A stretch of 33,821 bases of DNA from Albidovulum sp. (GCA_020637635.1 JACKKB010000013.1:1-33821); one strand, 5' to 3'; counted from the stretch's first letter, positions 13,817-22,636 are shown. Program-made: numbers and translations. Notes: a model not told the origin generated them from the letters alone.

Positions 13817-16483
13817 CTAGAGGAGGAAGTCGCTGTCGTGGAGCGCCATGAACTTCGTCAGCAGGATCTGCAGATCGGCCTGCCCGTCGCCGTCCAGATC
13901 GGCTTCGATCAGAGTCGCCGCACCGGCGCGGGCAAAGCGTAGCTCGCCCTCGGCGCCGCTGAAGTCGGCCCGGCCGATGAAGACCAGCGCCTGATCGCCC
14001 GGCGCCGAGCCGCCATCGAGCGCGGAAAGGTCGATGAGATCGGTGCCGGGACGGAAATCGGTGATCACGTCCCGCGCGGCACTGCCCGGACCGCTGTCGC
14101 GCGCGTCGAGAAAGACGAAACTGTCGCGCCCGCCATTGCCGATCAGCGTGTCGGCCCCGGCCCCGCCGATCAGCATGTCCGACCCGCCGCCGCCCGCCAG
14201 CCTGTCGTTGCCGTCCTCGCCGAAGAGCTGATCGGCCCCTCCGCCGCCACCGAGCCGGTCGTCGCCCGCGCCGCCCGAGATCGTGTCGTCGCCGCCCTGC
14301 CCGGAAAGCCGGTCGCCGCCGTCACCCCCAAAGAGCGCGTCGCTGCCATCGCCGCCCCTCATCGTGTCGTTGCCGTCGCCGCCGCTCAGCGTGTCGGCCC
14401 CGGCGCCGCCAAGGAGGCTGTCGTCCCCCGAAAGACCCGAGAGGTAATCGTCGCCCTCGCCGCCGTCGAGGACATCGTTGCCCTCGCCGCCGTGCAGCGT
14501 GTCGTTGCCGCCATTGCCGCGCAGGCGATCATCGCCGGCAAGTCCCGAGAGGACATCGTCGCCGGCGCCGCCCCGCAGCGTGTCGGCGCCGAGATGCCCC
14601 CGCAGAACATCGTTGCCGCCACGCCCGATGAGTCGCGCCGCGTCGTCGCCCGCCGTCAGGCTGTCGTCCAGATCGGTGCCGATGATGCCTTCGACGGAGC
14701 GGAAGTTGTTGCCGGCCGCGGCACCGGCATTCATCTGCGCGGCGCCGAGATCGACGGTGACCGAGGCGCCTTCGGAGGCGTAGCTGACCATGTCGAACCC
14801 GCCGCCGCCATCGAAATAGTCGTGCCCGCCGCGCCCTTCGAAGCGATCGTTGCCACCCCGCCCGACAAAGGTCTCGTCCGCGGCGGTGCCGATCATGCGG
14901 TTGTTGCCGCCATTGCCCTTGCGAAGGATCGCGGCCGGGTCCGGCCCCGAATTCTGCTGCTCGGGCGGGATGAATACACGGGTGCCGAGCGAGACATCGA
15001 AATGCGTGAGCCCGAAGAACCCCGCATTGGCAAAGTCAGCCGCCGTCAGGCTGCGGCCGTCCGCGCTCAGCACCGTGAGGATCTCGGTCTCGTAGCGCAG
15101 GATCGCGCCGCCCATGATCGGCGCGATCTCGATCTGACCCATGTTGCGCAGCCCGGGCAGAAGCGACAGGTCGATACGGTCCACGCCGACCTCGAAATCG
15201 GTGATCCGGTCATCTGCCCCGTCGGCGGTCAGGACGAAGATGTCGGCGCCGGTGCCGCCGGTCAGCGTGTCGGCGCCCGTGCCGTCGCGCAGAACGTCGT
15301 TGCCGGCGCCGCCGGATAGATGGCCCGCACCCCCGTCCTGCACGAGGAGATCGGCCCCCGACGTGCCCGACAGCGCCGCGCCGGACGACCCCGCCGCGAT
15401 ACCGTCCGGCAGGGTGATGCGGAAGACGCTCATCCCGGCTTCATCCGAGGATGTCACGAAGAGCTGCACCTCGCCGCCGACCGCGACGAGCCGCAGCGCG
15501 GACACGTCGGAAAGTGCCATTTCGGCGCTGTCGGCGATCGTCTGCAGGTGCAGAAGCGTGCCGCCCGGCAGAAGCTCCATCAGCGTCAGCCCGTCGTCGG
15601 CACCGGTCGCGACGACGAAACAGCGCCCGCCTACCGTCAGCGCATCGAAGGTGGTGCAGGACTGGAACCTCGTGCCGAGATCGTCGACCACGTGATCGGT
15701 CGGAACCAGCGTGCCGTCGCCGTTGACACCGAAGACCGTGAGGCTCGAATTGCCCGCACCGGCGGCGATCAGGTAGTCCACCCCCCCGACCGTCACTGTC
15801 TGAAGGTCGCTGACCGTCTCGGTCGGCACGAGCTCGTCGACCCCGACCGCGTCGGCGCGCGCGAGACTGCCGTCGCTGCGCAGCTCATAGCTCGTGATCC
15901 CCGATTCCGTCGAGGACCCCGCGAAGACGAAGCTGCGGCCGCCGAGGTCGGCCATGGCCAGCGCGGTGATTCCATCGGCGTAGCTTTGCGCGGTATCGGC
16001 GGTGACGCTGGCGAGGACCGGCGCCCCGGCCGCGAGCGAGAAGACCGACAGGCCGGCGCTGTCGCTTGCCGCGGCAACGAGGAAATCCCCGGCTCCCAGA
16101 TGCGCCGAGACGAGCTCGACCCGGTCGGCATAGGCGCCGCCGTAGGCGAGAGAGGAGGCGTAGGAATGCGTGCCATCCGCAGCGGTCACAGCCGCGAGCA
16201 CCCCCTGCGCGAGGCTGCCCGAGACAGCGCCCTGCACACCGCCGCCGTCAAGCGCGTCGCGCCCCGACAGATGCCCGGTCTGGCCCTGAAACGCCCCGAT
16301 CGCCCCGGCCGAAAGCCCGTAGAAGCTGGTCAGGCCGGCGCCGTAATCGACAATGCCGATCTGACCCTGCCCCGCGTGAGGCATGACGAAGATTTCCGCG
16401 ACCCCGATAGGCTGCCAGAGCGGCAACCCGGCGCGGGTACCGATATAAAAGAACCCCACAAGCCACCCCGGCTGTCGATTCAC
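13817..16483 (-). CDS. beta-propeller protein with RTX (hemolysin-type) calcium-binding repeats
   Basis: Predicted Ca-binding secreted protein, 888 residues from a GTG start. Residues about 35-390 consist of repeated blades with the pattern V-GG-x-F-V-(A/T)...GLT-(F/M)-x-L-...-G-T-L, for example VTVGGVDYLIAAGAGNSSLT and LTVGGRCFVVATGADDGLT, consistent with a lactonase-like propeller. Short RTX blocks follow near 380-430 and 540-590, then 19 contiguous nonapeptides (620-790) and a serralysin-like C-terminal domain with DVITDFRPGTDLIDLSALD. There is no HExxH protease motif and no Sec signal; such proteins usually leave by a type I system using the C-terminus, and none is encoded here. The extreme N-terminus is uncertain because GTG 16483 lacks a good ribosome site. 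Enzymatic activity is not recognisable. Confidence 0.85.
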   Translation of the reverse strand: MNRQPGWLVGFFYIGTRAGLPLWQPIGVAEIFVMPHAGQGQIGIVDYGAGLTSFYGLSAGAIGAFQGQTGHLSGRDALDGGGVQGAVSGSLAQGVLAAVTAADGTHSYASSLAYGGAYADRVELVSAHLGAGDFLVAAASDSAGLSVFSLAAGAPVLASVTADTAQSYADGITALAMADLGGRSFVFAGSSTESGITSYELRSDGSLARADAVGVDELVPTETVSDLQTVTVGGVDYLIAAGAGNSSLTVFGVNGDGTLVPTDHVVDDLGTRFQSCTTFDALTVGGRCFVVATGADDGLTLMELLPGGTLLHLQTIADSAEMALSDVSALRLVAVGGEVQLFVTSSDEAGMSVFRITLPDGIAAGSSGAALSGTSGADLLVQDGGAGHLSGGAGNDVLRDGTGADTLTGGTGADIFVLTADGADDRITDFEVGVDRIDLSLLPGLRNMGQIEIAPIMGGAILRYETEILTVLSADGRSLTAADFANAGFFGLTHFDVSLGTRVFIPPEQQNSGPDPAAILRKGNGGNNRMIGTAADETFVGRGGNDRFEGRGGHDYFDGGGGFDMVSYASEGASVTVDLGAAQMNAGAAAGNNFRSVEGIIGTDLDDSLTAGDDAARLIGRGGNDVLRGHLGADTLRGGAGDDVLSGLAGDDRLRGNGGNDTLHGGEGNDVLDGGEGDDYLSGLSGDDSLLGGAGADTLSGGDGNDTMRGGDGSDALFGGDGGDRLSGQGGDDTISGGAGDDRLGGGGGADQLFGEDGNDRLAGGGGSDMLIGGAGADTLIGNGGRDSFVFLDARDSGPGSAARDVITDFRPGTDLIDLSALDGGSAPGDQALVFIGRADFSGAEGELRFARAGAATLIEADLDGDGQADLQILLTKFMALHDSDFLL
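14114..14626 (-). repeat. 19 tandem 27-bp units encoding RTX nonapeptides
   Basis: Degenerate 27-base periodicity encodes 19 uninterrupted GGxGxDxLx nonapeptides, from GRGGNDVLR to GNGGRDSFV. Consensus Gly and Asp positions are kept throughout while positions 3, 7 and 9 vary. The period matches a parallel beta-roll that folds on Ca2+ binding outside the cell. The DNA repeat is a by-product of the protein repeat. Confidence 0.9.
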
Positions 16484-16533
16484 CCGAGGTCAGCGTCGCC
16501 GAGAAACCTTCAGCAAGCTTTAACATCGACAAT

Positions 16534-16560
16534 TGACGGCAACTCGGCCCGCGGCCGTCA
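16534..16560 (-). terminator. hairpin at the fnrL stop codon
   Basis: TGACGGC (16534-16540) and GCCGTCA (16554-16560) are perfect 7-base arms around a 13-base GC-rich loop, and the distal arm contains the fnrL TGA itself. There is no T run after it (ATTGTCG), so termination is tentative; it might instead act in the leader of the downstream RTX gene. Confidence 0.35.
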
Positions 16561-17301
16561 GATCACTCCGCCGTCGGAATCGTCGCCGGCCTCGTCCAGG
16601 AGGCGGTTGAAATCCGGGATGGTGACACGGCGGTTGCCTTCAAGCTGGATCACGCCGTCACGCTTCAGCGCGGTCATCTGCCGGCTCACCGTCTCGAGCG
16701 TGAGCCCGAGATAATCCGCCATCGCCTCCCGGGTGAGAGGCAGTTCCATCACGAAGCGATCGGACACCGTCCGCAGGAACAGCGAGGCATCGCGTCGCGC
16801 AATGATCGCCAGGAGGCTCGCGATCTTCTCGCGCGCCGTCTTGCGGCCGAGAAGCAGCATCCATTCGCGCGCGGCATCAAGTTCGTCGAGCGTCATCTCC
16901 AGAAGCCGCTGGGCGATATGCGGCGTGCGGCCCATCAGCTCCTCGAAGGGTCTCTTGCGGAAACAGCACATCAGAAGATCGCTCGACGCGACCACGTTGT
17001 AAGGCGCCGTGTCGCGCCCCGGCCGACCCACGAAATCGGACGGAAAGAGAAGCCCGACCGTCTGCGTGCGGCCGTCCTCCATCACCTGACTGAGCGTCGC
17101 GACGCCGCTGACGACCGAGGCCACGAAATCCATCCGGTCGCCCGACCAGATCAGCGTCTGGCCCGCCTCGAAGCTGCGATAGTACTTGAACGCATCGAGC
17201 GCGGCGAGTTCGTCGGATTCGCACCGCGCGCAAACCGCCCGGTGCCGGATCGGGCAGTCGCCGCAGGAAGGCGCGCCGGGAAGGCGATCGTGCACAGTCA
17301 T
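16558..17301 (-). CDS. fnrL: FnrL-type anaerobic transcriptional regulator (Crp/Fnr family)
   Basis: Oxygen-sensing activator whose 4Fe-4S cluster allows dimerisation and binding to TTGAT-N4-ATCAA sites under low oxygen; in Rhodobacter it controls hem, cco and photosynthesis genes. The 247-residue protein has the N-terminal cluster SCGDCPIRHRAVCARC (C13, C16, C24, C27), a further Cys pair in LLMCCFRKRPFEEL (C112/C113), the dimerisation helix LDELDAAREWMLLLGRKTA, and a C-terminal winged helix with TREAMADYLGLTLETVSRQM, where ETVSR is the FNR-type recognition helix. MTVHDRLPGAPSCGD resembles the start of Rhodobacter FnrL. Divergent from hemN with an FNR-type box nine bases upstream of its own ATG, suggesting autoregulation. 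Confidence 0.95.
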   Translation of the reverse strand: MTVHDRLPGAPSCGDCPIRHRAVCARCESDELAALDAFKYYRSFEAGQTLIWSGDRMDFVASVVSGVATLSQVMEDGRTQTVGLLFPSDFVGRPGRDTAPYNVVASSDLLMCCFRKRPFEELMGRTPHIAQRLLEMTLDELDAAREWMLLLGRKTAREKIASLLAIIARRDASLFLRTVSDRFVMELPLTREAMADYLGLTLETVSRQMTALKRDGVIQLEGNRRVTIPDFNRLLDEAGDDSDGGVI

Positions 17302-17310
17302 CGGGGCTCT

Positions 17311-17324
17311 TTGATCTGGGTCAA
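17311..17324. promoter_or_regulatory. FNR/FnrL binding site between fnrL and hemN
   Basis: TTGAT-CTGG-GTCAA matches TTGAT-N4-ATCAA at nine of ten conserved bases. It is the only such site in the 58-base gap between fnrL and hemN, two genes expected in this regulon. Its centre (17317.5) is about 42 bases from the hemN ATG and 16 from the fnrL ATG. Confidence 0.8.
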
Positions 17325-17359
17325 TGTTCTTGGTCCCACTCTGATGAAAGGCTCGGCTC

Positions 17360-18715
17360 ATGGCAGATGACTCGCAATTCACGCGGCTCGGTCTCTTCGA
17401 CGCGCGCGTCCCGCGCTATACGAGCTATCCGACCGCACCGCAATTCGCAGGCGGCGCGGACCCGGAAACACATCGAGCTTGGATATCGGCGATTCCCGAG
17501 GGAAGTGCAATCTCCCTCTACCTGCACGTGCCGTTCTGCCGCAGATTGTGCTGGTTCTGCGCCTGCCGCACCCAGGGCACCTCCAGCGACGATCCGGTGC
17601 GCGCCTATGTCGCTGTGCTGACGGCGGAACTGGCGCTTCTGAAGGCTGCGCTGCCCGCCGGCGTCGTGCTCTCGCGCCTGCACTGGGGCGGCGGCACGCC
17701 CACGCTGCTGCAGCCCGATCTCATCGGCGCGCTTGCCCGTGCGATCTTCGACGTCGTGCCCCTTGGTCCCGGGGCCGAGTTCTCGGTCGAGATCGACCCC
17801 AACGAAGTCGACGCGGCCCGGCTCGACGCCCTTGCCGAGGCCGGGATGAACCGAGCCTCGATCGGCGTTCAGGACTTCGATCCGGCGATCCAGAAGACGA
17901 TCGGCCGTGAACAGAGCTTCGAGGTCACCGAGGAGGCCACCGAGGGGCTGCGCGCGCGCGGCATCCGCTCGCTCAATGCCGATATCCTCTTCGGCCTGCC
18001 GCACCAGTCGAACGAACGCATCGCCCGCTCGGTTCGCAAACTCCTCTCGCTCCGTCCCGACCGGGTCGCGCTCTACGGCTATGCGCATGTTCCCTGGATG
18101 GCGCGCCGCCAGATGATGATCCCCTCCGACGCCCTGCCGCGCCCGAGCGAGCGGCTGAAGCTCTTCGAGGTGGCGCGCGATCTCTTCCTCGCCGACGGCT
18201 ACCGCGAGATCGGGATCGACCATTTCGCCCTGCCCGAGGACGGGTTGGCCCGGGCCGCCGACTCCGGCCGGCTCCGGCGCAACTTCCAGGGCTATACCGA
18301 CGATCAGGCCGAGACGCTGATCGGTGTCGGGGCCTCGTCGATCTCGCGGTTCCCGCAGGGCTACAGCCAGAACAGCGCCTCGACCTCGACCCATACAAAG
18401 GCGATCCGCGACGGCGCTTTCTCGACCGCGCGCGGGCACGTCTTTTCGCAGGACGACAAGCTGCGCGGCCGGATCATCGAGGCATTGATGTGCGACTTCC
18501 GCGTCTCGAACGACGAACTCATGGCGCGCTTCGACGTCGGCGCACCGGGGATCGAGGCGCTTTGTGCAACGGCCCGCGCCACTTTCGGAGACATGGTCGA
18601 GATCGGGCCCGAGGGCTTTGCGATCCCCGAGCGGGCGCGGCCCCTGACGCGGATGATCGCGCGCACCTTCGACGCCTACGATCAGTCGAAGGCCCGCCAC
18701 AGCCAGGCGGTCTAG
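17360..18715 (+). CDS. hemN: oxygen-independent coproporphyrinogen III oxidase
   Basis: Radical SAM enzyme decarboxylating coproporphyrinogen III to protoporphyrinogen IX without oxygen, needed for heme (and bacteriochlorophyll where present) under low oxygen. The HemN-specific cluster motif CX3CX2CXC is seen as HVPFCRRLCWFCACRTQG (C60, C64, C67, C69), with the opening PRYTSYPTAPQF, the GGGTPTLL SAM loop, and EIDPNEVD. The 451 residues match E. coli HemN (457), and the full C-terminal domain separates it from the HemW family. AAAGG precedes the ATG by eight bases. Shares an FNR-type box with divergent fnrL; convergent with the glycosyltransferase gene, stops interlocked in CTAG (18712-18715). 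Confidence 0.95.
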   Translation: MADDSQFTRLGLFDARVPRYTSYPTAPQFAGGADPETHRAWISAIPEGSAISLYLHVPFCRRLCWFCACRTQGTSSDDPVRAYVAVLTAELALLKAALPAGVVLSRLHWGGGTPTLLQPDLIGALARAIFDVVPLGPGAEFSVEIDPNEVDAARLDALAEAGMNRASIGVQDFDPAIQKTIGREQSFEVTEEATEGLRARGIRSLNADILFGLPHQSNERIARSVRKLLSLRPDRVALYGYAHVPWMARRQMMIPSDALPRPSERLKLFEVARDLFLADGYREIGIDHFALPEDGLARAADSGRLRRNFQGYTDDQAETLIGVGASSISRFPQGYSQNSASTSTHTKAIRDGAFSTARGHVFSQDDKLRGRIIEALMCDFRVSNDELMARFDVGAPGIEALCATARATFGDMVEIGPEGFAIPERARPLTRMIARTFDAYDQSKARHSQAV

Positions 18716-19923
18716 GCGCCGCCGGATTCCACGAAGCGGAGAAGCGCGGGCAGGCAGAGCCGCTTGAGATCATAGCGTTCGACCATGGTCCTGCGCGCCT
18801 CTTCGCGGAGCGTCGCCATGGTCTCGGGCGACCGCAGCGCGTCGATCAGCGCCCCCGACCAGCCGGCGACATCGAAGAAATCGACCAGCCGGCCGTTCCG
18901 GCCGTCGGCGATCACCTCCTCGACCGGGGGCGTGCGCGACGCGATGACGGGGGCGCCGGCGCTCATCGCCTCCAGAAGCGACCAGGAGAGCACGAAAGGA
19001 TAGGTCAGATAGGCATGCGCGCGGCTGACGCGCAGAAGCGCGAGATAGGTCGCATAGGGCACCTTGCCGAGGAAATGCACCCGCGAGAGGTCGAGCCGCC
19101 CGTCGAGTTCGTCAAGGAACCGCGCCTTCCAGCTGCCGCCCTCTGCAGGCAGCGGTCCATAGCCCCTCTCTTCGCCGCCGATGACGACGACGCGCGCGCC
19201 GGGCCGGGCCGCGAGAACTTCCGGCAGTGCGCGCAGAAAGATGTGCAGCCCCCGGTAGGGTTCCAGATTGCGGCTCACGAAGCTCACCACCTCGTCGCCG
19301 GGCGCAAGTTCGACGCCGTCGGGCAGCACCAGCCGCGCGGTCGGATCCGGACAGACAGTTTCAGTGTCGATCCCGTCGTGGATGACCCGGATGCGTCCCT
19401 GCAGGATCTCGGGGTAGCTCGCGCGCTGCCAGGCGGTGGGCGTGACCGCCGCATCCGCATCGACCAGCCCCTGCACCAGATGCGTGCGCCGCGCCACCGC
19501 GCCGATGCGCGCGCCGAGATCGCCGGACTGGAACTCCGGGTCGAACCCGACATCGAGCCCGGCGCCCCGATAGCAGAATTCGGCATAGGCAAGCTGTCGC
19601 GCCGCCGGCCAGACCTCGCGCAGGAAAAGCGGCTCGCCCCAGCCGGAATGGCCGAAGACGATATCGGGGACAAAGCCGCTCTCGCCCAACTGCCGCGCCG
19701 CCCGTGCGACGGCCAGTCCGCGTTCGGCCATCTCGCCATAATGTCGGCCGATGCCGTCGCCCGCCACCGCGGGCGGCTTGCGATAGCGCAGCGTCCTGAC
19801 CGGCGACGGGCGCCGGTTATCCTCGTCGGTAAGCGCCACGACCTCGTGGCCACGCGCGGCGAGCGCCGGCGCAAGATGCAGGAATTGCCCGGGGAAATTC
19901 TGGTGGACGAAGAGGATCTTCAC
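18712..19923 (-). CDS. glycosyltransferase, GT4-like
   Basis: Predicted GT-B fold glycosyltransferase, 403 residues. The N-terminal half opens MKILFVHQNFPGQFLHLAPALAARGHEV, a typical GT4 acceptor-domain start. The C-terminal donor domain has FVSRNLEPYRGLHIFLRALPEVL, VVVIGGEERGYGP, VHFLGKVPYATYLALL, and the nucleotide-sugar segment LSWSLLEAMSAGAPVIASRTPPVEEV, containing the S-x-LEAM-(A/S)-x-G retaining-GT signature. Sugar donor and acceptor cannot be told. The GTG start overlaps the yejF TGA in GTGA (19920-19923), so it is translationally coupled to the yej transporter operon as its last gene; convergent with hemN. Confidence 0.88.
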   Translation of the reverse strand: MKILFVHQNFPGQFLHLAPALAARGHEVVALTDEDNRRPSPVRTLRYRKPPAVAGDGIGRHYGEMAERGLAVARAARQLGESGFVPDIVFGHSGWGEPLFLREVWPAARQLAYAEFCYRGAGLDVGFDPEFQSGDLGARIGAVARRTHLVQGLVDADAAVTPTAWQRASYPEILQGRIRVIHDGIDTETVCPDPTARLVLPDGVELAPGDEVVSFVSRNLEPYRGLHIFLRALPEVLAARPGARVVVIGGEERGYGPLPAEGGSWKARFLDELDGRLDLSRVHFLGKVPYATYLALLRVSRAHAYLTYPFVLSWSLLEAMSAGAPVIASRTPPVEEVIADGRNGRLVDFFDVAGWSGALIDALRSPETMATLREEARRTMVERYDLKRLCLPALLRFVESGGA

Positions 19924-21536
19924 CCTTGCGCCCCGCCGGAGCGCGCGGCGGCGTGTCCGAAGGCAGCGCTCATCAGTTCGCGCGTATACGCGCTCTGCGG
20001 CGCGTCGAAGATCGCGTCGCCGGTGCCGGCCTCGACCACATCGCCCGCCTTCATGACCAGGATCTGGTGCGAGAGCGCGCGCACCACGCGCAGGTCGTGG
20101 CTGACGAAGAGATAGGCCAGCCCGTGCCGGCGCTGCAACGCCCGCAGAAGCTCGACAATCTGCACCTGCACCGTCATGTCGAGCGCCGAGGTCGGTTCGT
20201 CCAGCACCACGACGCGCGGCCTGAGGATCATCGCCCGGGCGATGGCGATCCGCTGGCGCTGGCCTCCCGAGAATTCATGCGGGTAGCGCGCCATCGCCGC
20301 GGGGTCGAGCCCGACCTCGGTCATGATCTCGGCCACCTGGTCGCGCCGGTCGCGGCCGGGCTCGATGCGGTGCACCGTCAGCCCCTCGCCGATGATCTCC
20401 TCGGCGGTCATGCGCGGGCTGAGGCTCCCGTAGGGGTCCTGGAAGACGATCTGCATGTCGCGCCTGAGCCGGCGAAGCTCGCGCGCGCGCCAGTCCGAGA
20501 TGTTCTGGCCGAGGTAGAAGACCCGGCCCTCGGATTCGATCAGCCGCATGATCGCGAGCGCGAGCGTGGTCTTGCCCGATCCGCTTTCGCCGACGATGCC
20601 GAGCGTCTCGCCCGCGCGCACCGAAATCGTCGCGTCGTTCACGGCACGGGTATGGCCGATGGTGCGCCTGAGAAGCCCTCGCTGGATCGGGAACCAGACC
20701 TTCAGATGCTCGGTCCTGACCAGTTCCTCGGCCCCCGGCGGCACCGGATCCGGGCGCCCCGAGGGTTCCGCCGCCAGAAGCTTGCGCGTATAGGGGTGCT
20801 GCGGATCGCTGAAGATCCGCTCTGCCGGTCCCTGCTCGACGATCAGCCCGTCCTGCATCACGCAGACCCTGTCGGCGATGCGGCGCACGATGCCGAGATC
20901 GTGCGAGATGAAGAGGAGGCTGAGCGAACGTCGCGCCTTCAGCTCGGCCAGAAGGTCGAGGATCTGCGCCTGGATCGTCACGTCGAGCGCCGTCGTCGGT
21001 TCGTCGGCGATCAGCAGCTCGGGCCCGTTGGCAAGCGCCATGGCGATCATCACCCGCTGCCGCTGCCCGCCCGAAAGCTGGTGCGGATAGTCCTTGAGCC
21101 GCCGCTCCGGCGTGTCGATGCCGACGCTGTCCAGCAACTCGACGATCCGCGCCGTCGCCTCGGCCCCGCCGATGCCCTGGTGCAGAGCGAGGCTCTCGCC
21201 CAGTTGGCGCTCGATCGTGTGGAGCGGGTTCAGCGAGGTCATCGGCTCCTGGAAGATGAAGCTGATGTCGTTGCCGCGCACCTGCCGCAGCGTCGCCTCG
21301 TCGGCGCCGACCATCTCGCGGCCGAGATAGCGGACCGACCCCGCGACCTCGGCGCTGCGGCCGAGAAGCTGCACGGTCGAAAGCGCGGTCACCGACTTGC
21401 CCGATCCGCTTTCGCCGACAAGCGCCACCGTCTCGCCCTTCTCGACGGCGAAACTCACCCCCTTCACGGCCTCGATGAGCCGGCCATCCTGATGGAAGGC
21501 CACGCGGAGGTCGCTGATCTCGAGAACCGCGCTCAC
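19920..21536 (-). CDS. yejF: microcin C/oligopeptide-type ABC transporter, dual ATP-binding subunit
   Basis: Two fused ABC ATPase domains in 538 residues energise the YejBE permease. Domain 1 has GESGSGKSVTALS, LSGGQRQRVMIAMAL and LLIADEPTTALD; domain 2 has GESGSGKTTLALA, FSGGQRQRIAIARAM and VVVLDEPTSALD. All Walker and signature residues are intact. Linker and C-terminal segments include the oligopeptide-transporter-type HPYTRKLLAAEPSG. The start is GTG at 21534-21536 (MSAVLEISDLRVAF), overlapping the yejE stop in GTGA; the frame is open further upstream but those residues are untypical. E. coli YejABEF takes up microcin C and contributes to peptide resistance in other bacteria; the natural substrate here is unknown. 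Confidence 0.93.
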   Translation of the reverse strand: MSAVLEISDLRVAFHQDGRLIEAVKGVSFAVEKGETVALVGESGSGKSVTALSTVQLLGRSAEVAGSVRYLGREMVGADEATLRQVRGNDISFIFQEPMTSLNPLHTIERQLGESLALHQGIGGAEATARIVELLDSVGIDTPERRLKDYPHQLSGGQRQRVMIAMALANGPELLIADEPTTALDVTIQAQILDLLAELKARRSLSLLFISHDLGIVRRIADRVCVMQDGLIVEQGPAERIFSDPQHPYTRKLLAAEPSGRPDPVPPGAEELVRTEHLKVWFPIQRGLLRRTIGHTRAVNDATISVRAGETLGIVGESGSGKTTLALAIMRLIESEGRVFYLGQNISDWRARELRRLRRDMQIVFQDPYGSLSPRMTAEEIIGEGLTVHRIEPGRDRRDQVAEIMTEVGLDPAAMARYPHEFSGGQRQRIAIARAMILRPRVVVLDEPTSALDMTVQVQIVELLRALQRRHGLAYLFVSHDLRVVRALSHQILVMKAGDVVEAGTGDAIFDAPQSAYTRELMSAAFGHAAARSGGAQG

Positions 21537-22636
21537 CGGAAGGTCTTTCGCGGATCGAAGGCGTCGCGCACGCCCTCGAAGATGAAGACGAGGAGCGACA
21601 GGAGGATGGCGAAGGTGAAGAAGGCGGAGAATCCGAGCCACGGCGCCTGCAGGTTCTGCTTGGCCTGCAGCGTGAGCTCACCCAGCGACGGCAACGAGGA
21701 GGGCAGCCCGTAGCCGAGGAAATCGAGCCCGGCGAGCCCGCCGATCGCGCCGGTGATGATGAAGGGCAGGAGCGTCAGCGTGGCGACCATAGCATTCGGC
21801 AGGATGTGGCGCAGCATGATCACCCGGTCACGGACCCCGAGCGCGCGCGCGGCGCGGACATATTCGAAGTTTCGCGCCCTGAGAAACTCGGCTCGCACCA
21901 CGCCGACAAGCGCCGGCCAGCCGAAGAGCACGGAGATCACCACCAGCAGCCAGAAGCTCCGACCGAGGATCGCGAAGAGTATGATGATGATGTAAAGCGA
22001 GGGCGTCCCCCCCCAGATCTCGATCACCCGCTGGAAGATGAGATCGGTCCGGCCGCCGAAATAGCCCTGGACCGCGCCGGCGGCGATCCCCACGACCGAG
22101 GAGCCGAGCGTGACGAGGATCGCGAAGACGACCGAAAGCCGGAGCCCGTAGATGATCCGCGCCAGCACGTCGCGCGAGGTATCGTCGGTGCCGAGCCAGT
22201 GTTTGGCATCGGGTGCCGAGGGCGCGGTGCCGACGTTGTTGATCGTGGCATAGCTGTAGGGGATCGGCGGCCAGAGGATCCAGCCCTGTTCGACCGGCTT
22301 GCCGTCGAAGCTGCCGCCCGCGGCCTCGGCCTCGACCGTCGCGGGATCGTCCCAGCAGGCCTCGAGCCCGCCGGTGCGGATCAGGCATTGAACCGCCGGA
22401 TCGGCATAGATCGCCTCGGTCTTGAAGTCGCCGCCGAAGGTCGTCTCCGGATAGAACCGAAAGACCGGAAAGTGCAGCGCCCCGCGATAGCTGACGACGA
22501 TCGGCCTGTCGTTGGCGAGAAGCTCGGCGAAGAGCGACAGCCCGAAGACCACGGCGAAGATCCAGAGCGACCAGTAGGCGCGCCGGTTGGCCCTGAAATT
22601 GCGCCAGCGGCGCCGGTTGAGGGGCGACAGCCGCAT
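21533..22636 (-). CDS. yejE: ABC transporter permease YejE
   Basis: Inner-membrane permease of the peptide/microcin C transporter, 367 residues. An N-terminal membrane anchor follows SPLNRRRWRNFRANRRAYWSL, then a periplasmic loop containing YRGALHFPVFRFYPETTFGG that distinguishes YejE from DppC/OppC, then five C-terminal helices with the EAA loop (VRAARALGVRDRVIMLRHILPNA). GTDDTSRDVLARIIYGLRLS is the usual DppC-family signature. The ATG shares one base with the yejB stop (TGATG) and its own TGA overlaps the yejF GTG, showing tight coupling. Confidence 0.94.
   Translation of the reverse strand: MRLSPLNRRRWRNFRANRRAYWSLWIFAVVFGLSLFAELLANDRPIVVSYRGALHFPVFRFYPETTFGGDFKTEAIYADPAVQCLIRTGGLEACWDDPATVEAEAAGGSFDGKPVEQGWILWPPIPYSYATINNVGTAPSAPDAKHWLGTDDTSRDVLARIIYGLRLSVVFAILVTLGSSVVGIAAGAVQGYFGGRTDLIFQRVIEIWGGTPSLYIIIILFAILGRSFWLLVVISVLFGWPALVGVVRAEFLRARNFEYVRAARALGVRDRVIMLRHILPNAMVATLTLLPFIITGAIGGLAGLDFLGYGLPSSLPSLGELTLQAKQNLQAPWLGFSAFFTFAILLSLLVFIFEGVRDAFDPRKTFR

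Noticed and set aside
11651..13942. A 763-codon plus-strand frame spanning murJ, the rhomboid-like gene and trpS
   Set aside because: Same reason: it overlaps three recognised genes in other frames and shows no domain.
14114..14626. 27-base periodicity suggesting a CRISPR or satellite array
   Set aside because: The period equals nine codons of an RTX nonapeptide, the units are degenerate and there are no spacers.
16248..16532. A separate 94-codon gene overlapping the RTX 5' end
   Set aside because: Only its first 25 or so residues look protein-like; the rest becomes Arg-rich out-of-frame sequence inside the propeller. Kept only as a start-site question.
17344..17361. An upstream ATG as the hemN start
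   Set aside because: It is out of frame with the HemN motifs.
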